Below, one piece after another: positions 21,801 through 36,800 of a stretch of DNA of 64,000 bases (positions are counted from its first letter, which is position 1; every line of letters starts with the position of its first letter). A program made the position numbers and the translations under genes. Source of the DNA: Drosophila pseudoobscura (taxonomy: Eukaryota > Arthropoda > Insecta > Diptera > Drosophilidae); the NCBI RefSeq assembly GCF_009870125.1, contig NC_046683.1:19353001-19417000 (forward strand). The letters run 5' to 3'. The notes under the pieces are model-generated. The model was given only the letters and a program-made list of their open reading frames with translations. It did not search any database and had not been told where the DNA came from.

Positions 21801-24590
21801 GTTTGATTTTCCCCGTCTCGCAGTGTGTACACAACAACTTATAGATAAATACAATACAAATATCGCGCTCTATAGTTTTATTTCTTCAAAAAAGAATGTT
21901 TGCCTCAAGTCATCCATAATACATATATATAGCCATCAGACATTGTCTATTTAGCGACAACGACAATAATACAAATACATAACATATATCCATATTAATA
22001 TTCATATTCATATTCATATTCGTATTCTCATATTCTCCTGCAGCGGTTTGCTCTGCTAAACTGCATTTAAACTGGTTATTAATTGGTATTTTTTGTATTT
22101 TTGTTTGTTTATATAAGTCTATCACATCATCACAATTCGGTTGCATCGAAATAATAATTAAGAAATAAGAAATAATACAAAATACAAAACAAAACCTTCC
22201 TTACGCCTGGCATATGTGTCCTCGAGGATCCTCCCTACATACAAAGAATAACAACAATAATAATAATAGTATTTTAGTGGACCCTGTCTATAGGTACTAT
22301 ACTCCCTTCAAAACGGTAACTCAAAAAGACCCCAAAGTGTATTCAGTACTCAACGTAACGAAATGAAATGTAATGTAATTTAATCGTAACATTTTGATTC
22401 GTTATCAATAATCCAAACAATGTCTCTTCTATACCATCCATCCGTCCGTCGTCCGTCGTGCGTCGTCCATCGATCGATCCTAAGTATCTATTGTTTGTAA
22501 AAAATCTAGTTTTCCTTCCCATTTTGCGGTTTGTGGGTTGTTTTCAAAGAGATCCTTGTGCTGGCATACGATACGATTCGATACAGACGAGTAGTACATA
22601 CAGGTGTACAATGTATATTGTATATAACCCTCCTCCCTCTCTGGTTGCCCTTATTTCCCTTTTGCTATTTACTAAACAGAAACGTATCATGTATATAGAG
22701 GACTAAAAATGAGAAATGTTTCAAGGAAACTTGGTTCGGCTAACGAATATATACGAATATACATATGTATGTATGTATGTATGTATGCATGTAGTATATC
22801 ATTTAATCTACTTTTACTTTTTTGTTGTTGTATAATCCCTTGTTTCGTTTCTGTTCTGTCCTACGGCTAAATGAAAAAAAAAAAACAATCTTTCCGTCAT
22901 CTTTTGTACTGATTTGTGGGTAGAAAATGGTGTGCTGTGGTGTGCTGTGCTGTGGTGTGGCGACGCTGCTGATGATCGAGGCGCCAGCAGCTACTACTGG
23001 ACGACAGGCGACAACTGCTGAAGGCCCACTCTGGTTTCTTGCTAGCTATGTATTACTGGTATTACTGGTATTACTGGTGCTATCGCCTCTTACTGCTACT
23101 TCAATGATACTCTTAATGATCTGTTTTTATCTTCGAAATCGAAATCGGGAAAGGAAAAATCGATATCGAAACCGAAACCGAACTCGAACTCGTACTCGAA
23201 AACCGAAATAAAAATTTTAAATCAAATAAATTTTGCTAAAGGAAAATCATTCAATTTGAATAATCTGGAATATGCATTATGTTGGCTGTACTGTATTATC
23301 ATTATCATTATTTTCATTCGATTCTCCACAACTTCTTCTTCTTTGTCTTTGTCTTTGTCCTCGTCTTCGTCGAATACTTTCTTCGTTTTCGCTTTTCTTG
23401 TCTTTATGGATGAATGTGGCGTCTTTTCTTTTTATACGTTCTTTCCTGTTCTTTGACTCAAATCTTGTGTTGAACTTGGAATAGTTGAAATTGAAATTTG
23501 TATTTGAATTTCTTCTTGCTTCTTAGTAGTTTTTTTTTGTCAAGTATTTGCATAGAACTTTTGAAAAAACATCATTAATTTAGGCGAATGTTCTGTAGGA
23601 AGTATTTGGGGGTTGGGTCTGGTTCTGGTTGTGGGATTGGGATTGGATTTGGATTTGGGTTTGGTTGGACAATCGAATTCGTTTTAAAAATGAGCGTTTT
23701 TGTTGTATTGCAATCTTCATATTAAATCAAGCTTGAATGGGCGGCATGGGCATATGGTATTTCTTCATATGATATGCCTTTAAAACGGGAACTAAACGAT
23801 AACCGTAATACGCGTGCGTGTTGGCTTTGGTGTTCGTGTACATATATGTTGTATGTTGTGTGTGTGTGTCTATGTATATGTGTGTATGTGTTTCTTTCGA
23901 TTTTGTTTGTGTTCCATTTCTACATACTGTTTTGTTTTTGTTTTTACCAAAGCAGCGCTGCCTGTCCTCAAAATTTGCCCAAAATTGGAACTATTTTCTT
24001 TTGGGGTTTTTCATTTCATTTCATTATTATTATTATTATTGAATTTTTAGGACAAAATATTCCTTATACCTTGCATTCTTTGGTCGAATTATTCGATCGG
24101 TTTTCATTTTGTTGTAATTGTGTGTCTGTTTGTTGCAAATTTCGGTGTTTTTGTGTGTGTGTGTGTTGTTGTTGTTGTTGTTTTTCAAGTAAACCGTTAT
24201 TTTCCTACCAACCAAGTGGCTTTGTTGAAAGGGAAGTCCCCTTCCAATGTATATTACATTGAAAAGTAACTAAAAAAGTTACTTTCTTGTGGTTTTTTGT
24301 ACATGATTAAACATGAATATCACTTTTGTTATCAACGGTATAACGGTATAACGGTGTTTGTGTGTGTGTGTGTGTTGGTGTGTGTTGGTGTGTGTTTGTC
24401 TGTGAGTTTGTGTAGGTTTGGTTTTGGTTTACACATTAAAAAACAAAACATATGAAACAATTTTGATTACATTTTAGATTCGCGTCTGCTGTGCGTTCCG
24501 AAAAGTAAAAAACCCTACTTAACCGAGAGCGTTCCGAAGCATTCAAAGGACATGCGAGAGTGGGAAACTATAACTAATAACTATCAACGT
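18870..24590. other. Long AT-rich non-coding interval, possibly a long 3' UTR
   Basis: About 5.7 kb without a convincing coding exon. It is rich in T-runs on the plus strand and contains ATGT/TGTATG repeats (about 20450, 20635, 22765), a GAGGC array near 19528-19552, GA repeats near 21410-21480 and a CGAAAC-type hexamer array at about 23140-23210. It lies downstream of the minus-strand DEAD-box gene and may be its extended 3' UTR; many AATAAA words on the minus strand are compatible with this. No RNA gene was recognised. Confidence 0.45.
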
Positions 24591-24618
24591 TCTTTTTGTT
24601 TTTCTTTTGATTCGTTAC

Positions 24619-24860
24619 CTCATCATGGAGGTCGAGGATGGCGATGATGAAGTGCTGCTCCAGATTCTGCTGCTGCTGCTGCTGTTGCTGTTGCGCCTTG
24701 TCTGGAATGGGTTGGAGGAATGGATGGAATGGGGATGTATAGAGTATACGATTATTAAAGCACTATGTACTCGCTGCACTCGCGGTCTCTTACCCCGTGT
24801 TTTGTTGATGTTGTGTGGCCGCAGCAGCTTCTGCACTGCTGTCATCCCGCTTGCTCATAT
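24619..24860 (-). other. Two exon-like blocks with consensus splice sites downstream of the helicase gene
   Basis: On the minus strand a block ending at 24794 is followed by a strong donor (GTAAGA), and a block at 24701-24619 is flanked by CCAG and a strong donor (GTAACG). Two ATGs (24859 and 24845) precede the first block. Joined, one frame gives a poly-Gln run followed by a non-repetitive tail ending ILDLHDE at the donor; another frame gives poly-Ala and stops. No downstream exon is recognisable. They may be spliced non-coding or 3' UTR exons, or an alternative end of the helicase transcript. Confidence 0.3.
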
Positions 24861-25185
24861 ACATATGTATATACAGCCAACAGAGAATATGAAATATAAC
24901 TAATATTGAGAACCAAAATGTCCGATCGAACGAGCTATCTATCGAGTGTGTATGGAGTAGCGGCGATTAGCGAGTAGCCAGTAGCGATTAGCGAGTGCTC
25001 GGGCTCGTGCTCGTGCTCGTGCTCCTCCTGCAAATGTTTTTCCTTTTTCTATCCTTCCTTCAGTAATTGTTGCCATTTTGTGTCCGTGTTGTTGTTGATG
25101 TTGTTGTTGTTGCTGCTGCTGCTGTTATTTGTTATTGGTGTCATTCTTACGGCTGTTGTGTGGGTGACTGCATAATAAGGCAGTC

Positions 25186-28105
<2,920 letters not shown>

Positions 28106-28152
28106 TTATGCTCGGCTTTTGCGATCGATTTGTGAATGATGGTGCGTTTGCT

Positions 28153-28900
28153 CCTGTTGCTAGTAAAACGGGAAAAAACAGAGAGAGAGGAAGAGTCAAG
28201 TGAAATAAACACACAAGCACCCGCTCACACGACACACACGCACGCACGTACGCACGCACACACACAGACACACACAACACAAAACACACAGCGCGAGAGT
28301 GGGAGAGAGAGAGAGAAGTAACGGAATTAAAGAGAGAGTGCGACTTTGCACTTTTATAACTGTTCAGCCATCAGCACTCTTGCATGCCATCCATCTCTGT
28401 TTTTCTCTCTCTCTATTCCTGCCAGAGCCTGAGCACAAATATGATTAGGAAGATGCAGCGGATGAAACGCAACTCTGCCCAAAATTGATTCGCTGGCAAG
28501 GAAAGCGTGTGGCTCAGGTTGACCGCATCCCGAACCCACCCACCACGGAGAAAAAATCAATACAGCATCGCTACGGCAAAATGCATGGTCTGAGCGAGAA
28601 AGGGATAGAGTAGACGAGAGCACCACTGAGAGAGTAAAGGCCGAGAACAGCCGCACATACAAGAAATGCATTTGACTTACCTTTTTTCCTGTGGTTGCAC
28701 TTTGCGAAATTTTCGCAGCTCTTTTAAACTCGACTTGATGACTTTTGTTGCATGTATGCGTACGCTTATATTGGTATTTGGTTTTATGCTTTTTTTCGTC
28801 CGATTTGCTCGTTACCTCTTCGGTTTTTTTTTTGTACTCTCCCGTCGTCGTTACGCTCACGCCCGTGGATTGGCGAGGTATTAATTATTTTTCAATCTTT
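28153..28900 (-). promoter_or_regulatory. 5' leader and promoter region of the DEAD-box gene
   Basis: On the minus strand a non-coding exon ends at 28681 with AAAG|GTAAGT, and an acceptor AACAG lies at 28158-28154, 57 bases before the start codon. The intron between carries CA and GA repeats. The transcription start is unknown but should lie upstream of 28681. Confidence 0.5.
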
Positions 28901-29186
28901 CACTAGAAAGTTATATTAAAACTATCTAAAGCGTACGGAGGTGGTAACAATGAGCTCAAAACTAATTCTATTCGTATTTTTAAGATTTGTACAACAAAAA
29001 AAAACGCGTTTGTAGCAGCAAGTTGAGTTGTAAAACAATCGTTGCTACTATCGATGTATACACCATCTGCTACACCGCGATAGTACGACCCCACGGACTA
29101 TCGCAGAGCAGTGGCAACCTCGTTGTTCAAAATAAAAACAATATGTGTGGCATTTCAATATTTTTTATTAGTTTATGTACAATTAT

Positions 29187-30158
29187 CTAACACATTTTGC
29201 TGGAGGCCAGCCGGACAAGCAGTTTTCGCCGATCCTCATCCATGCTTTGCAGAAACTGCTGCACCCGCTCGCTGTGGAAGTCGCTCGTCCTGGCTAATTG
29301 TGCGCTCTGAATTTGTTCCGCCCGCCTAAACTTTTCCAGCCGGTATCTGTCCCGCTGGTAGGCTAGGATGCTGGCCAAAAAGTTCCAGAACGTTATCTGC
29401 GGCCACAGGACATTGCTGAAGTACAGAACCGATCCGCTTAGCTGAAACAGTGAACCCAATGAATGCTGATGCAATAGTCTGGTACTGTGACTTTTACCCA
29501 CCTGCCACATCATGAAATCACTCAGCCTGGTCTCGCCCGAGGTCCGAAAGATCAGATCCGGGGCAGGCGAGTGCCGCGTGTACATACATTCCTCCAGGAG
29601 GCGCTCGCTTATGTTACTCCCGCTGATGAAACTATTGCCCTGCTGTAGCACCGTCTCCAGCGCCTGGGTGATCTCGTCGCGAGAGGTGTAGGAAAAGGCT
29701 ACGTTCAGAAAGAGCTTGTCGTTGACCTCCGTACTCAGCATGGCAGTGGCAACGAGTTCCTGCAGGTCCAGCGGCAGCAGTCCAATGTTGCCGATCACCC
29801 GGATACGAATCCCGTGCTGGTTCAGACGGTCAGTCTCCTTCAGCAGCTTTGCAAACTTGTCCCGAGCAAGGTTGAACAGGCCCTCGACCTCTTCGCTGGA
29901 CCGCTTAAAGTTCTCGATGCTGAAGGCAAAAGTGGTCACCTCGTTTATTCCCAGGTCCAGGCACCAGCGGAGGCAGTCCGCTAACTTCGAGAAGCCACGC
30001 GAGTGTCCCTCTATCTTATCTATCTGCTGAGAGCGGGCAAATCTACGATTGCCGTCCATGACGAAGGCGACGTGTTTCGGTATGTGGCCACAGGTCCTAA
30101 GGGCCCGCATGGAAATCCTCTCTGCCCATGTATATTCGTAGTCGGCAACCCACGACAT
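29187..30158 (-). CDS. CG10778: Dehydrodolichyl diphosphate synthase (cis-prenyltransferase), 2 exons, 303 aa
   Basis: The DHDDS subunit of cis-prenyltransferase condenses isopentenyl diphosphate onto farnesyl diphosphate to make the long polyprenyl chain of dolichol at the ER, needed for protein glycosylation. Exons are 30158-29502 and 29441-29187. The catalytic block FVMDGNRRFA (Asp35) sits near the start, followed by EGH...G, FSIENF and the conserved RTSGETRLSDF. The 60-bp intron falls between MWQ and the family block ending in VLWP. It is a multiple of three and stop-free, so an unspliced reading adds 20 residues (323 aa). The N-terminus MSW matches animal DHDDS. It is divergent from RpS14, with a perfect TATCGATA between them. 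Confidence 0.93.
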   Translation of the reverse strand: MSWVADYEYTWAERISMRALRTCGHIPKHVAFVMDGNRRFARSQQIDKIEGHSRGFSKLADCLRWCLDLGINEVTTFAFSIENFKRSSEEVEGLFNLARDKFAKLLKETDRLNQHGIRIRVIGNIGLLPLDLQELVATAMLSTEVNDKLFLNVAFSYTSRDEITQALETVLQQGNSFISGSNISERLLEECMYTRHSPAPDLIFRTSGETRLSDFMMWQVGKSHSTRLLHQHSLGSLFQLSGSVLYFSNVLWPQITFWNFLASILAYQRDRYRLEKFRRAEQIQSAQLARTSDFHSERVQQFLQSMDEDRRKLLVRLASSKMC

Positions 30159-30300
30159 TATACTTATGCTTTTTTATTTTATTATTTTTCCACGCACGGA
30201 GGCAGGCCGTTGTCCAGGCTAAGACTTAATTTGTATTGTTTTGTTTTTTTGAGTCTTGTGATAATGGAAAATATCTATCGAAAGTAAGAGTTGCGGTTCA

Positions 30301-30308
30301 TATCGATA
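30301..30308. promoter_or_regulatory. DREF element TATCGATA
   Basis: A perfect 8-bp DRE lies between the cis-prenyltransferase start (30158, minus) and the RpS14 promoter (about 30432, plus), consistent with a shared housekeeping promoter. Confidence 0.6.
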
Positions 30309-30431
30309 CTATTGCAGATATTGTGTGGATTAAATATGTTCGATAGTAAAATGCAACCATGAGCTGGGCGGGCCATCTACCCATACCTATGTGACTGAAA
30401 ATCAACCCTGAATTTCTGACAGCTACGACAG

Positions 30432-30468
30432 CTTCCTTTTTTGATATCCGGTTCACGCAAGTGGTTTG
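30432..30468 (+). promoter_or_regulatory. TOP-type transcription start of the first RpS14 copy
   Basis: A CTTCCTTTTTT tract followed by ATATCCGGTTCACGCA resembles the polypyrimidine (TOP) start of ribosomal protein genes. Almost the same words recur at 31558-31595 ahead of the second copy, so this segment is conserved between paralogs while the DNA around it is not. Confidence 0.6.
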
Positions 30469-30727
30469 TTTAATGTTTTTTCTACCAATTTTTTGTAAAA
30501 AATTGCACTTTAAAGCCGCTTAAGGCTCAATTAATATGTGCCGGTGGCGGCTCCTCAGTGGCCCTAATGAAAAACCAACCCAAAATGCCCAGCATGAACG
30601 TATTTGGTTAATTTTTGTTGTGCAATTTTTTTTTGTTTTGTTTGTGATCTATGTCAGACCCATTTATAAAAACATTTGCATTCCATTATACTTTCCATGC
30701 AGCTACTGATCGACTTACAACTTCACA

Positions 30728-31241
30728 ATGGCTCCCAGAAAGGCTAAAGTTCAGAAGGAGGAAGTTCAGGTCTCGCTGGGACCCCAGGTGCGCGACGGTG
30801 AGATCGTCTTCGGAGTGGCCCATATCTATGCCAGCTTCAACGACACCTTTGTCCACGTTACGGACTTGTCCGGGCGCGAAACCATTGCCCGCGTCACCGG
30901 CGGCATGAAGGTCAAGGCTGATCGTGACGAGGCTTCTCCCTACGCCGCTATGTTGGCTGCTCAGGTTAGTGTCAATCTAAATCAAGTGCAACCCAAATCT
31001 AAGCGCGTGTTTGTCTTCCCAGGATGTTGCTGAGAAGTGCAAGACCCTCGGCATTACTGCCTTGCACATCAAGCTGCGTGCTACTGGTGGCAACAAGACC
31101 AAGACCCCCGGACCCGGTGCCCAGTCCGCACTGCGTGCTTTGGCCCGCTCGTCGATGAAAATTGGTCGCATTGAGGATGTCACACCAATTCCATCCGATT
31201 CCACCCGCAGGAAGGGCGGTCGTCGTGGTCGCCGTCTCTAA
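30728..31241 (+). CDS. RpS14: Ribosomal protein S14 (uS11), tandem copy 1, 2 coding exons, 151 aa
   Basis: A component of the 40S platform that contacts the 3' end of 18S rRNA. Coding exons are 30728-30964 and 31023-31241, giving 151 residues, the normal eukaryotic length. It starts MAPRKAK and ends with the basic tail [11 protein letters not shown], which is invariant in the family. A 5'-UTR intron ends at 30702 (GCAG), 25 bases before the start codon, so the gene has at least three exons. It lies 0.66 kb upstream of a second copy in the same orientation. The second exon has the usual KTLGITALH residues, unlike copy 2. Confidence 0.97.
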
Positions 31242-31557
31242 GCGGTGCGAATTCTTTGAAGTGTTTTTCATTATTGAAACCACAAAAATATCGCGTTTAT
31301 GTATGTAAAAATATATTTTCCATGCATATATACGTTGTAATAAAGCTGAAGAACCTTATGTAAGCGGTAAATTCAATTTTGACACATTATTTGGGGTAAA
31401 ATATTGGTTTTTGTTAACATTTTTGCGAATGTTTACAAATTTGGCCATATTTTGCAGGGCTGTCGTATTTTGCACCAGCCACCGATAGAAGTTGCAGCCC
31501 TGAAATGCAGCCCTGTCATGACATCCATTCCATCGCTGAATCAGCTGTGAAGTTGTC

Positions 31558-31595
31558 GCTTTCTTTTTTCGTATCCGGTTAACGCATTTGGTTCG
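31558..31595 (+). promoter_or_regulatory. TOP-type transcription start of the second RpS14 copy
   Basis: CTTTCTTTTTTCGTATCCGG is followed by TTAACGCATTTGGTTCG and parallels the motif at 30432-30468. The shared core is TATCCGGTT(c/a)ACGCA. Confidence 0.6.
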
Positions 31596-31900
31596 TTTGT
31601 GATTCTCTCCCTCTTACATTTATAAAAATAATACGGTTTTCGAACTGATCGGCACAAACGGCAATATGCAGCAACTAGTGCTAACGATTGACTATGCAAA
31701 CTTAAATTCAAAACTGACAAAATGCCATTGGTCAGGGTCGATGCCGCCAAATTATTTTGTTATATTTTTGTTATGGTGCCGAATTTTTGTTGTTGTTTTG
31801 CTAGTGACATCGCCGCATAGTGACCTAAAAGCAGACAACTGAACTGTGTGTTTCGCATTTACTTCTCCTCAACAGCTGCTGATCGACCACACACTGCAGA

Positions 31901-32417
<517 letters not shown>

Positions 32418-33813
32418 ACGTCTGTACATTGCTTGTTCCTCATTGTATCGGCTCTGGTCTTATATGCACTCGCATGTACGCGATTCAATAGAAGCAAGGT
32501 GCTGCGTTATTTTTTTTATATAACTATGAATACATCTGATAATGTAGAAGAAATACAAAAAATCTGAAAAGTGAGTGCAATTCGGCATTGGAGAGTCTTG
32601 GGCGGGAACTCGGTATTTGAATCTGTTGATGGGGGAATGGAATGGAATGCTAGGCGAGCTGCATTTTGATTACCGGTAACATGGCCAGGCCAAGTAGCAG
32701 GGTGGTATTTACCACGAATCGGCACCTTTATTTCGATAGCAGGTTACTTTTATCGAGCAGTTCTTCTTCTTTTTCGTCATCGTGTCGACGCCTCACTGTG
32801 ACTGGCTATTTGGCCATCAGCTCCGCATAGCATTGCAGATAAAATTCATATACATATACAATTATACAGCCTGTGGTGTGTAGGTTCGTAGAGCAAATCA
32901 AAATTTGCAGTAATAAAGGCACTAGCGAGGACCTTAGCAACGTCAATAATACGCAATTTATAGCATCAGACACGGGACAGCCGACGAGTGCAGCCAATTG
33001 ATGGATAATACGAGAAAATAATCGTAATTGGCAAGTTCAATGCACGAATAATATATTTGGTTATATTTGTGAGTGTGCGTGAGTGTATTGGTGCTTGATA
33101 AGTATATGTGTCGATTTCTTATTCACTAAAACTCCTGGATAAAGTGCCGTGAAAATTGCGTAAAATCGAAATCCTCCCACGCGACGGACCCCATCCGAGT
33201 CCGAGTCTGAGACCGAGTCCGAGTCCAGAGTGCGACTGCACCGTGTCGTACCGTCCCCATTCACAGGACGGACGGGATGTAGCAGGTCGGGCGAACAACG
33301 TCAAGAGAGCGAAGAACATAGAACACAGAAGGCGGAGATGTTGGAGCGGCTCGAGCTGAGCAATCCCCAGTGTCAGTGAGTAGTGAGTCAAAGTCAAGTG
33401 TGTTCTCGTTCGGTGTTGTGAAATTCTCCGTACTCACTTTTAGGGATTACATTCCCGTGCATCTAAACGTCTAAATTCTCTAGTGAATTCTATACTAAAG
33501 TTTGAGCCGAGCCAAACACACACAAAAAAAAAAAAAACCAAAAAAGAATCACCGACTGCTGCTCAACGAGGCAGTAGTATAGGAAGAAGAAGAACGGCAA
33601 AGAAAAAACTTGTTTGAAAAAAAGAAAGAAAAGTCCGAACGGAACGAAAAGACGGACGCAAGACGAGACGCCCAAAGAAGCTGAAGCAGAATCGGCGTGG
33701 ATCTCTGGGCATCTTTTCCTAGAGAATCGCCCGAGAGCAACGACGTCGTCCGCGACGTCACCAAAACACAAAACAACGCAGAAGCAGAAGGTGGTCCACA
33801 AACAGGAACAGGC
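32418..33813 (+). other. Intergenic region and Ubr3 5' leader
   Basis: No coding exon is seen between the second RpS14 copy and the Ubr3 start codon. The part from about 33.1 kb (purine-rich, many AAG and GAA words, a short poly-A at about 33525-33545) is likely 5' UTR. The frame upstream of the Ubr3 ATG is open to 33697 but lacks an in-frame ATG. Confidence 0.5.
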
Positions 33814-36800
33814 ATGGACGAGGATGACAACCTGTCAAATGCCGATATCAGCATCGATGACGAGGACGATGATGGGGACAGGGCACGGGCCATGGTCCAG
33901 CCCATGGTAGACGAGGATGAGGATGACGACGACGATTCCGATGTGGATTTGTCATCGGTTTATGTGCAGGCGGCGGGCCATGTGTCTGTAGGTTCGGGTG
34001 ATAGTGCAACCGGTGCCGATGTCGTTGCCGCTGCTACCGCCGCCTATGCCCGCGCGATTGGGGAAGGGAGTGGCACTGCCACTGCCACAGCAGCTAGAGC
34101 TGGCAATTCCCGTTCGCCGTTGCATGACAAGTACTCAAGTGCGGCAGGCGGTGCAACTGGCAGTGGCAGCAGCTCAAATAGCAGTGGACACTATGGAACC
34201 GGGAGTTCGGCTGCTGGAGCAGCAGCAGCTGGCGAGGATGCTGGCGCCAAGCCGAGCTTTTTCTTTGGCACCTCCTCATTCAGCCTACGCAGCCGCAAGG
34301 AGGTGGCCGCCCTCATCAACACAGAGTGCTGCCGCGGCAGTCCCACACCCGATCTGGACTCCATTATGGATACGCTCTTCAATCCAGGCACGCCCATCGA
34401 TAATCCCGACAACATCGAGTGGATACGCTGGCTAATCGCCGGTGGTCGTACACCGCAGGAGTTTGTCAAGATTGGTGAGTATTCATTCGTAGTAAGAAGG
34501 ATGAGAGAGAGAGAGGAGAGTGCGGCGACTGGTTCATATCCATGTGTCAGCTGATCGGCGGGCGGTTGGCGGCAGGCAGTCCGTTGCCCCTAAGAGGGAC
34601 CCCGAGGTGTGAGTGGGATGGGATATGTGCCTGCGCTCTATGCAGCATATATACATATGTGTTGGGCTGTGTGCAAGTGTGTGCGTGTGTGGTGTCGTGT
34701 CTGTGGTAAATGGTAAAGGGCACGCAAGGGAGTGAACAGCAAGGTAGCCAAGGTGCAAGGCAGCGTGAAGAGTGCACCACCATGGCAACAGAAAAACATA
34801 CCTACAAACATATACATATACAAATACATGAAAATATACATATGTATGTATGTATGTAAAAACTTCCCGCACTTACAGAGTTCACTCTCGCAAATTTGCC
34901 CAATTTAATCCCGACTAATCATCTATTTGCCAATGCTCTGCTTTCCTGCATTTTCTGCTGCAGACAATTTTATTATTATTATTATAATTTTTGGTGCCAG
35001 GCTGCGTAAGTCGCCAAACTCTAGGTTGCTTTTATCGTTGCTCTTTTTTCTGTTGTTTGTCCCACTTGTCGGCTCACTCGCTCGCACACTAACTCAATGT
35101 GTGCATGCATGTGTGTGTACACATACCCTAAACGCACAGTGGCGACTGCAGCTTGACACCTTGTGGCCGTCCGCCCGCCCGCTGCCGCCGTGTCAGCTGT
35201 TCTTGTGCAGTTCTGCCTTGCGTAATATTCTTACCCAGCAGTAGAAGCAGCATCAGCAGCAGCAGGCAGCGTCCCATCTAGGCGCATCCGTCCACCGTAG
35301 GTACACATACATACGAGCATGCACATCTGGCACCTCTCTGTCACCGTTTTGCTGGAGTGTTGCTCTATTTTACAATACCCTACCCTTGCAGAAAATAGTA
35401 CACTCGACTGGGGGAGATGAGGTTCGTGCAGCGCGCATGATTGCTCCCATTGTGCGGCAAATAAGGGGCGAAAGAGCATTGGAAGGTGTCCTACCTTTTG
35501 TGTTTGTTTTCAATTGTTTTACTAAAAAACGTGTATTTGCCTGTGTGTGTGAATGTTAATGGCTAGAAATGAAGAACATTTGTGAGATCTATACAATTGC
35601 ATATGTAAAATGTACCAACATTCAGACGACACACAGACACTTGTGGGACTCTCTAACTTTACCCCGACTCTGTCGCATGTTCGTCCGTCCATTGCTGCGT
35701 AGATTTCGACAATCCAAAATGTTATCAGACTGCCATTGCATATTGCGGTATGTGATCAACATCATGTCATCCTTATCACTCACACGCTTATACATGTGTA
35801 CAGAAATTGGCTGACCGTTATTTCATTGTTTCTGCTTGCCTCTGTATGCGCCTTCTTTCCGTTCCCATGGCCCCCGCACCGTACCGCCTCACGCCCCGCC
35901 CTGTCACACCGTTACCTTCAATGCGCTTTCCCCGTTTTTTGATTCATTCGGATTTCACTCTCTGTCCAAAAGTTCTTTTGCTTCAACAGAGAGGGATGGG
36001 TATAGTGAGTGTGCGTATGCGTATGTATTTTCGCGTGTGCGTGTGTGTGTGTGTGCTAGTGCGGAGAGTTGCCAACTTGTTTGGCGATCGATCGAGCGAT
36101 CGATTGCCATTTCGAAAATTGTCAATCAATTTTTCGCTGCGCTCGCTATTGTCTTTACTGGTTGCTGCTTTCGACTGATTTCCTTCCGCATGACCTTTTC
36201 ATCGTCGATGGCGATATGGCGACAGCCACAGCCACAGCCACAGCCACATCCACATCCACAGCGAACAAGGTCCGCTACGCCCCAAGACAACAACAAGTCA
36301 CGCAACAAGCTACAAGCGAAGAAATTAACTAAGCAATCCGAAATGAGTGCATCATTTATTTTAGGAACCCTATCAAATCAATGGCAATAGCCATGGCAAG
36401 AGGCAAAGGCAGCGCCACACACACTCTCACGCAGCGCAGCCTTGCCGCATCATCAAACATTTACCCCAAAAAGCAAAACCAAAACCAAAACCAAAACCAA
36501 TACCAAAACCAAAAACTAAGCGATTCTTGATTTCCATTTGCAGTGCGCAGCTATGACAACCACGCCAAGTGCGGCCTTGTGTGGGTGCCCCATGTGGTGG
36601 CCTATCGGTGCCGCACCTGCGGGATCTCGCCCTGCATGTCCATCTGTCGGGACTGCTTCAAGAAGGGCAACCACACAAACCATGACTTTAACATGTTCTT
36701 GTCCCAGGCTGGCGGCGCCTGCGACTGCGGCGACACGTCCGTGATGAAGGCCGAAGGATTCTGCAGTGACCATGGCATCAATAATCGCGTGAATCGCGAT

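Noticed and set aside
23774-24262. 162-codon Cys/Phe-rich plus-strand frame
   Set aside because: Generated by TGT/TTT-rich repeats; probably antisense to a 3' UTR.
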